A stretch of DNA of 64,000 nt from Plenodomus lindquistii (Eukaryota > Ascomycota > Dothideomycetes > Pleosporales > Leptosphaeriaceae): the NCBI GenBank assembly GCA_025504975.1, contig JANUWI010000019.1, forward strand, positions 558,001 to 622,000. Direction: 5' to 3'. Within the stretch, counting starts at the first letter, position 1. Every line of letters begins with the position of its first letter. This document shows, in pieces, positions 56,553 through 64,000 of this stretch. Both the position numbers and the translations under genes were made by a program. Below the pieces are notes generated by a model, which saw only the letters and a list, made by a program, of their open reading frames with translations, was not told the origin of the DNA and ran no database searches.

Positions 56553-59111
56553 CGGGTTGAGGGTGCGATCGTGGATTTTGATTGTGGGTGAGAGAATGCG
56601 TGTCGTAAGGGTTAGAGGGGCTGCAGCCTTTCACGATGCAAAATTTGGTTGCGCACAGGCTGCAGGGTCTTGTGATAGCTGTTCAGAAGTGAATGCGACG
56701 CATGTGCGTCATTGCAAACGGGGCGTGCAGCCAGTATGAAAGCGTATCGTGAAGGCAGAGGGCGCACTTCTGGTCGATGAGGACCAAACATGATGAAGCT
56801 CCACAGGATTGAAATGACAGACACAGTCAAAATACATAGATTTGTTGGTCGTTGCAGTAGTCGTATGTACATGTCTGGGTCGTTGTCACAACAACGTGCT
56901 TAGGCCCCAGATCTTGGGGTAGCATCTCTAAAGCATTTTCTGTCGTGCGCAAATTAGTACTCTTTTCTGTCAGCTTTCGCATGCTATCATGAGGTGGTAA
57001 ATGGTGACGTTGGTTCGATGGTAGACAAAAAGGTTGAAGTGATGTTGAAGTGAGGTTGAATATGCCCTGGCAAAGGGGTCCACGGATACCGGTAATATCG
57101 CATGGCTTACCTACCGCCCTTTACAATTCGTTGTCTCTACGTCCTCGTGATTGGTGGAACTCTTGCTTAATATAACGAAACATTATTTTGACCAGTTCTG
57201 CGCCCCTACATGGTAGTTCTTACGCTTTATCGGACATTTCCCCGGATTCCGGGGTATGCATACCGGCACTTCGGTCTAGCTCCAATGCAAGATGTAAGCA
57301 ACCCCACAATAATACTTAGATTAAGTTTCGTAAAGTCCACCAGTAGTTGCTGGTGGAGAGGCTGGCATACTGTGGTTACAGTATTCTGATCGGTGACTTG
57401 CCCCATTTGCCAGAGAGTACTACAACATGATGACAATCACGTTGTGGCAGTTTGATGTGGAATGTTTCGTGCGAGGGCAAGTAGAGTAGACGTCGGCACT
57501 GAAGCTGCTACCGAGATTTCGTGGAACACTCGGAAAATTTTGTCGCTACTGATCACAGAGATAGAATTGTACCAGTTTTCGGAACTGGCGGATCCTAACA
57601 AATTGTTTCGTATACGTGTCGATGCCACCGCCGGCCTTCCGCAGTACTAGATCAGGGAACTGGTATGATATCTTCGACCAGTAACATAGTGCTCTCAACC
57701 GCCTTATGCATCTGAGTGCATTTTAATATATGTAGCTGTGAGGTCAAGGAGAGTGGAAACACCGCTTCAAAGTCTAGGCCGTTGATGTTGTCGTGAGTCG
57801 TGACCGCAGAATCAGGGGCAAGTCTATCGACGATCGATATCACGCGACACTATAGATCCACAGTTACAAGCTGCTCCTAGATTTTTTCGGTCAAGCCACT
57901 CCGATGGTATGATACTCGTATTAGAGTCATGGAACAGTGCACTGTTCCGTACTTGCATAGCTATATTCATTCAGTCAATTCGCTGGGTGTGAAATGTAGA
58001 GTAATCTCCTGTTGCGAAAAGTCTTTACACTTGGCTTGCGCCGGCAAAACAGGAAGCCTGAGCATCGGCGATTGCTTTGCGTACCATGGTGCCGCGATAG
58101 TCGCTCCCACGCTCTGCTTTCACAACATGCACTCGACCAGGAACAGCTCTTCGCTATCTCCAAGACCCGAACCCGAGATAACGCAGGCTCGCTGTATGCA
58201 CCCCTATCACATCATCGCACTACAACACCCCAGATTCCCTAGATGTAATAAAATGTCGGAGAAATACCCAATGGCGGAATAACCAAGTTGTGGTGTTGTA
58301 AGAGGAGTACAACGGCGCTAAGCCTTGCACTACCGGCACGTAGTTTCCCAATGCGCACAAGCCGAGGTTGGTAGCCCGCCAAGGTGTTTCATCCTTAGAA
58401 CGGTTGGTGTTGGTCAATCAACGGATCTCGGTATGTGACCCAATCTAGACTGTGATCCACGCAGGGTTGGTTTTGGTGTGGCTTAGCTCGTGGATGATAT
58501 TCGGCTTTTGGGACGAAGTATCTGAGGGCGGAGTCTGCAATAGGGGTCTTTATGCTAGTACAGAGATGGATAGACATCTATGATAATAAGCGTTTCAAGA
58601 CTACAGATGTCTCCAGAGAATAGTATTGTGTAGATACTGAGGCATGTTGCCTGGCGAGGTCTTTCCGACGAGAATCAGATGTAGCGGTGCACAGCATGTC
58701 AAACGCCGCGGATTCGGCATCTTCCTAAGGCGCGATCCGATGTTCCGCAGCCTACGAGCCTTGAAACATATTGTTCCGTGGCCAAGCATTTGGAAAAATG
58801 GTTGGCCAAGCCCTTAGTACGGGGCGGAGAGTTATTGGCCCAGACAACCACTGACTATTGTGGAGTTCCGCGAATGAGATGTGGATGGCATGAAGGATTG
58901 TATTCCCAGCTGGTCGGATGGCGCCGACTAGAATGTACACCAGAAAGGTGACAGCTGGGAAGCTGATGACCCGAAAGGTGCTAGGAGTATACCTACGAGC
59001 TGTGTATAAGTAGCTTGGAGCAGTCGTGGACGATATGAGGGTACCGGCAATCACTGTATTCACTTCATTCACAACCCTCTCCTTCTTACTCCTCAAATAG
59101 CCTTCGCTACC
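56553..59111. other. 2.6-kb gene-poor stretch
   Basis: The left part is the leader of the large RING gene; the right part is the pectate-lyase promoter. In between, short ORFs at 57462-57650 (plus) and 57652-57843 (minus) have some coding character but no continuation; they might be gene relics. Nothing further is supported. Confidence 0.4.
59005..59010 (+). promoter_or_regulatory. TATA-like box upstream of the pectate lyase gene
   Basis: TATAAG lies 102 bp before the ATG, followed by a C/T-rich leader (TTCACTTCATTCACAACCCTCTCC). A TATA-like box is typical of inducible secreted-enzyme genes. Confidence 0.45.
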
Positions 59112-60032
59112 ATGAAGTTCGCTGGAATCGTCGCTGCCGTTTCGGCTCTCCTACCCGCAGCTCTTGCGTGCAACGGATACACTGGTGGTGTCCCCAAAGC
59201 TGTCGGTACCAAGACCAACAGCAAGGTCATTGAAGTCGCCGCTGGACAGGTGTTCGACGGTCAATGGTACCGATATGATCGCGGTAGCGGTGCTTGCTCT
59301 GGCCAGTCAGAAGGCGGTATGTTATTCCTCCGCGCTCCAATCTTCTCGATGCAATACTGACACTGAACAGGCGCTTCTGACGCTGTCTTTTTGCTCAAGG
59401 CTGGTGCCACCCTCCGCAATGTGATTATTGGAAAGAACCAGGCAGAGGGCGTCCACTGCCAAGGTCACTGCACGCTCGAGGTAGGCACAAGACCGACTGG
59501 CTCACAGTATCTTGCTAATCATATGGACAGTATGTCTGGTGGGAAGATGTTTGCGAAGATGCTCTATCCATCAAAGACGACGCAGCAGGCAAGGAGTCTT
59601 GGATCATTGGAGGTGGTGCATACTCCGCATCCGGTACGTCAACCACATTGAACCACAGAGCAACCTCTAATCCCCACAAGACAAAGTTATCCAGCACAAC
59701 GGCTGCGGCACCGTTAACGTCATCAACTTTTATGTCAAGGACTACGGCAAGATGTACCGTTCCTGCGGAAACGTAAGTTTACATTCACTCTACTACTAGC
59801 TGCCACAGTGACTGACTAACCTTTGCTATAGTGCTCCAAGCAATGCAAGCGCAACGTTTACATTGAGGGTGTTACTGCTGTTAACGGTGGCGAGCTCGCT
59901 GGTATCAACGCGAACTACGGCGACACTGCTACGCTCAAGAACGTTTGTGCTGATGCGAAGGTCAAGTGCCAGATGTACAATGGCTGTGCGGGTGGCTGCG
60001 AGCCCTCCAAGGCTGGTACCTGCTCTGGTTAA
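59112..60032 (+). CDS. Secreted pectate lyase, family PL3
   Basis: Cleaves de-esterified pectin by beta-elimination outside the cell; typical of plant-associated fungi. Five exons: 59112-59316, 59371-59480, 59531-59633, 59681-59772 and 59832-60032, with introns of 54, 50, 47 and 59 bp. All phases agree; the total is 711 nt, giving 236 residues. Residues 1-19 are a signal peptide (MKFAGIVAAVSALLPAALA, cleavage before Cys20). The mature part has the PL3 parallel beta-helix pattern: LKAGATLRNVIIGKNQAEGVH, then WWEDVCEDALS, then CGTVNVINFYVKDYGKMYRSCGNC, and the closing cysteine-rich CKVKC-like and GCAGGC..GTCSG segments. The lysine/arginine-containing block of the active site (VYVEG-like plus CKRNV) is intact. 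No cellulose-binding module. Confidence 0.95.
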
Positions 60033-60970
60033 GCTGGTCCGCCTCTCGGAGTCATGGCTCCTTGGGCCTCTCGTGGCGTAAGGCGATCACCATGATTCTC
60101 GGTTGCACTTGTCGATTCAAAAGTGACGCGACATTGTACCCAGAGACGCTTTTGTATATACTTTCTCTTCGTTGTGAAAATTTTCTTCCTGCTGAGTCAG
60201 GACATCGTCTCTTCGATCATTCTCAAGACTGTCATCATCTCTCGTGGAACGTGAACATGCCGCTACCCGGATGACGTGATATCGTCACACTTACTATGCC
60301 CCTGTGTTCAAAAACCGTCTCTTGGAGAACACCTGCTGCAAGCCCTGCCGTTCGCTGAACGAGGCTGCTCTCACTGCCAGTGTCGTCAGAATCTGATGCC
60401 AAAGTAAGAGAGCTTACACTGGTAAGAGAGGTGACCGTGAGTGCCGTGGAACGAGAAGGGGCACTAGAAGGGATCTAGAACGCGCTAACTAGAAGCGGTT
60501 GCGTTAAATTAGTTAGCCGTTCCTCCCTTCTCCACTGTGAGTCTGTGACAGGTCGCGGCAAGGAGCTCTCGCCTCGCCTACAGCTCATCGCCGTTGACTG
60601 CGTCCATCAACAATGAACAATACGCGGGGAGGGCTTTCGATTGAGTCGCGCCTTCCTTACAACAGATTGACGACAGATCTTCCAGCAAGCTTGTGTGCGC
60701 GAAAGCGCGACGTTGTGTAACAGCGACCGCGATTTGTCAGATTTGTTTGCTACCTAGCCGTAATCTAAGTTAGGTGGTAGGTCGCCTCACCGTTGCGAGC
60801 CACCATCTCTCTGCATACACCACCGTGCAACAGCCCAGAGCTCTCAACTACAATTCGATTACCACGAAAAGAGAATCTGTCGCTGGCCAGCCCCGCTGGT
60901 GCTTTTCTTCCTGCCTCTCACCTGCCCACGAAAACCTGGATTTTCGAAGGCGCCTTTCGCACACGGCACA
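60033..60970. other. Intergenic
   Basis: 3' region of the pectate lyase gene and promoter of the TQT/AT-hook gene. A local imperfect inverted pair, AACGCGCTAACTAG / TTAGTTAGCCGTT, lies near 60,479-60,525. No gene is seen. Confidence 0.4.
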
Positions 60971-63397
60971 ATGGTGCCTTCTGTGAGCGACAAGTGGATT
61001 CCGACAATGAAAAACTCTCAGTTCATGTTGGACGCAAGAGAAGTCGTCATAATCCGAGACATGCGCAATCTGGCCCAAGACTTCGAAAAGGCCTTCCAGA
61101 AACGGAAAGAGAAGTCAGAATAGTGAGTCTACAGCGTTCGTGACAGAGATTGAGAAGATTGCTGAACCTGATCAAGTAAAAAAACTTTGATACTCTCCAT
61201 GGCTGATAGCACCCACATTGGACGCTTGGACCTCAGACGCTGGGAAATTGAATTTGATCACGTTGTCTATAATTCAATGTCTGAAATGGTTACAGGTCTT
61301 GAACAAATTTTTACAGAGATCGTCAAAAGCATGGGTTCTAACGATGGTACTCAAGTCCGCCATCGCATCATAGCTCCCGAGGACCTCAGTCAGATTTACA
61401 GAAACTGTGCATCGCAGACAGATGTAATCAAGGTTCCAGACACCCGGACTAAAGAAACGCAGACGTCTGCAGTACGACAAAGCGATACACAGACCCAGAC
61501 TGACCAGGAAGACCTGGTGGAAACCGCGGACGCAGAAGTGCAAGCGACACAAATCGTGACAACCACAGATTCAGACACACAGACTGAAATTGCGCCTGAC
61601 GCGGTCCAATCACACAAATCACTGTCATGGACCTCATTCAGAGAGTCGAAAATTCCCGCGTTCGTCAAGGACATCACGTTCACAGTTGATGCCAAAACCT
61701 TGAGTTTGGAAGACGAGCATCAGCTGCAGAGCCAATTTCCTGGCGTGTTCGTCAAACTGGTGCAACCCGACCCCAGCATCGATCCCGAATCTCGCAGCAT
61801 TGCATTCATGCAGCCCGCAGACTTGAGAACCACCTCTTCTTCGTCTCCATCACAGCATCGCTCCGACACTCTTCAAGGCGCAGACAAGTCACTCAATGAG
61901 AGCCCATTGAGAAAAAAGGACCCGAAAGACTTCACACAAACTGAAATGACGGTGCAAGACTCGGAAGAATCGTCCGAGCAGTATACCACAACTATACCTT
62001 CCGACACGGAGGGAGGCGCACGTTCTGTTAGGCAGTCTCAGATCCCGGCCAGCGGATCGAACACCTCATCCATCCTCGACTTCGCTGATCAGTTGGGCAT
62101 GAATCTCACTAACGAGGAGTGCTTAGTGACCATGTCAACGTACAGCTCATTGCGGCAGACGAAACAGGCCGACTTATACGAGAAGAAGTTTGGCTCAGTC
62201 GAAAATTATCTAAATCAGTTACTCACCCTCTACATCCTCACTTACAAGCGAAAGCAAAAAAATCTGGCCTACACTGTTCTCCTCAGCTTTCAGACGACGA
62301 TATGCTCCAGGAAGAGGAGCATGCCAACCATGAGAATGACATTGCGCGCGTTCAAATTTTTGCCCTCTGACGCGCCCCTTTGTCAGTGGCTTGCCATCGT
62401 TTACTGCTTTCTCTGGCCAATTCGAAAAGAAGGCAGTTACAACGCGTTTGTCGAGGACTACGATGATTTCGACCTTGAGACTAAGGCGAGGCTGCTCTAC
62501 GAGGTCACATGGCACCGGGATCCGTACGTTTATGGTGGTGATGCTGGTGTTTTTAGCTCCTTTTGCGATGTTCACGATCATGCGAAGCAGACTCTCGAAC
62601 AGGTTGAAATGTGTCGATGCATGAAAAAGAAAACGCAGATCAACGAACAAGCGCTTATGGAAAAGGAGGCCGATACCGTGCGGGAAGAATTGCTGTTCGG
62701 GTTCAGGAAGATTGATCCCGAAAATATCACATACGAGCGTAGCGACGCTCCAGCCACGAAATTACCAGTGACCAACAAGAAGCGGAAAGCAGAGGGATCT
62801 CCAGAGAATATCGACGAGAGACTTGTCACGGAAGAATCTACGGGAATGCCAATCAAAAAGAGGAGAGGAAGGCCACCTGGCAGTGGTAAGAAACAGCGCG
62901 CCGGTAGGTGATCGCTCCTTTCTTTACGATTGCTTTTGCATGGATCAACAATTTTGGACATGACCCGGAACTTGCGGATCGACCATAAGTAACACGAATC
63001 CGTGATCCAGTGTACAAAGATCCTAAGTAAACATCGTTTGTCGCTCCTGAGACTGCATGTGAACATTGGCTGACTTCTGTTTCTAGACCAAGTCGGTGAA
63101 TCCGTTAAAGCCGGGACGAGCTCCTCAATGTCACGACGAATTTTTAGCCATGGACGCGACCGATCACTGCCCCTCACACCAACCCCGACCCTGACCCCTT
63201 CTAGAGACGAGGTATTTCAGACGCCCTCACAACGCGCAGGCCGGGACGACAGTTTCAGGAACCTGGGGCTACATCAGCAAGCACTCGCCACATCCCAGAA
63301 CAGACCCACTATGAGCCCGAACCTACCGCCAACGTTTTCGTTCTCTGCAAGACGGACGAAAGGCGATAAAAATAACAAACAGCGAAGGAGACCTTGA
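60971..63397 (+). CDS. AT-hook protein with multiple TQT (LC8-docking-like) motifs, 729 residues
   Basis: Exons 60971-61122, 61177-62903 and 63087-63397, with introns 61123-61176 (54 bp, branch GCTGAAC) and 62904-63086 (183 bp, branch CTGAC). Frames join in phase (2190 nt). Residues 1-100 are helical and charged (MRNLAQDFEKAFQKRKEKSE). Residues about 131-190 and 304-306 hold TQT motifs in disordered acidic context (KETQTSA, SDTQTQTD, SDTQTEIA, DFTQTEMT), the consensus for binding dynein light chain LC8. A helical middle domain (about 395-520, with LTLYILTYKRKQKNLAY and DAPLCQWLAIVYCFLW) looks faintly like the end of a BTB domain. An AT-hook (KKRRGRPPGSGKK, about 608-620) suggests DNA binding; the tail is Ser/Pro-rich and basic. 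If intron 2 is not spliced the protein ends at 62911. No named family is recognised. Confidence 0.75.
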
Positions 63398-64000
63398 GCA
63401 GAGTGAATTTTTCACAATACGGAAGAGTTTCATGGATTCCGGAGCACTCCACACTCGCGTTAGCCCGGACCTCAAACACAGAACACGCCAAATCCACTGC
63501 TCAGGGTCAAATGTAAAATGCAATAAGATGCGAAGGAACCAGATGCAGTGTCGTGCCAAGGACCGGAAGACAAACCACGGCTGCATCGTACACTCAGCAT
63601 TGATACATGAGAAACGTCGCAAGAAGCGGAAGTTCGGCTAGTACTTGCGCAAGTGGCGATTGAGGGTATCTTTCGGTTTTGATGCGCGGTCTAAGATACG
63701 CATCAATATTACTATTACTTCTGATATCATTATTCATTTTAATATCTCATCCTCACCTACGCTCCCAGCAGTTCTAACTCTCGCGTCCTCTAGGATCATC
63801 CCGAACTCGTTTCGTTTTTCCCTCTAGCGGCCCAAAATAACTCTTCAATCCGCCCGTTTCCCATCCCGGACCCAGAAACGCTACCTCGTCACCCCCGGTC
63901 ATTTAGTCTTCTTCGTAACATTGTACATCAAGGACATCCCCACAGCGTTTTGCATAATTTAATGCTCAGTATACCTGATGGGTGCGTACTTCACAGCAGT
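63398..64000. other. Right-end spacer, no gene seen
   Basis: Short ORFs only. The last 250 bp are T/C-rich on the + strand. A gene may begin beyond the edge. Confidence 0.4.

Noticed and set aside
1..64000. CRISPR arrays, tRNA or rRNA genes
   Set aside because: Looked for repeated spacers, and for tRNA cloverleaf and rRNA motifs by eye; none found, although a covariance-model scan would be needed to exclude a tRNA.

Overview
This window looks like nuclear DNA of a filamentous ascomycete, most likely a dothideomycete of the Pleosporales type (inference). The support is many genes with short introns of about 47-60 bp carrying GTRNGT donors and CTRAY branch points, a fused five-domain AROM protein, a HET-domain gene, an Atf1/AtfA-type bZIP factor, a PL3 pectate lyase, and small non-autonomous transposons. 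No rRNA, tRNA, CRISPR or prokaryotic-style operon was recognised. Coordinates of spliced genes are the outer limits; intron positions are in the evidence text and were checked for reading-frame continuity.

Layout. 1-6 kb: a partial F-box gene, an MFS transporter, a TA-flanked miniature transposon and an RBR ubiquitin ligase gene with a frame break. 6.9-11.8 kb: AROM (shikimate pathway). 12-14 kb: small low-complexity genes. 14.6-22 kb: an accessory-looking block with a DUF6604-like protein (an in-frame stop, or an unusual intron), a multi-membrane-span protein, and a convergent HET protein, followed by a hAT-like miniature element. 23-26.6 kb: largely gene-empty. 26.6-34 kb: an OPY2-like HOG-pathway membrane anchor, 5-hydroxyisourate hydrolase (purine breakdown) and the stress bZIP factor AtfA. 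35-49 kb: a small membrane protein, an F-box protein with a minisatellite in its leader, a WKF-domain protein, proteasome subunit alpha (SCL1/PSMA6), two small unknown genes, a RING-H2 protein and a metallophosphoesterase. 50-59 kb: gene-poor, holding one small conserved-looking spliced gene and a large proline-rich RING protein. 59-63.4 kb: a secreted pectate lyase and a 729-residue AT-hook protein carrying several TQT motifs that resemble dynein light chain (LC8) docking sites.

How genes fit together. Six loci belong to the ubiquitin-proteasome system (two F-box, one RBR, two RING, one 20S alpha subunit), an unusually high share for about 25 genes, although they are not contiguous. The OPY2-like anchor and AtfA act at the two ends of the same osmostress MAP-kinase route and lie 4 kb apart. 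The HET gene and its convergent membrane-protein neighbour form a plausible allorecognition-type pair. Nothing here is clearly a new multi-gene system. The best candidates for new biology are the TQT/AT-hook protein, the HET/membrane-protein/DUF6604-like block, and two genes with in-frame TAA codons.
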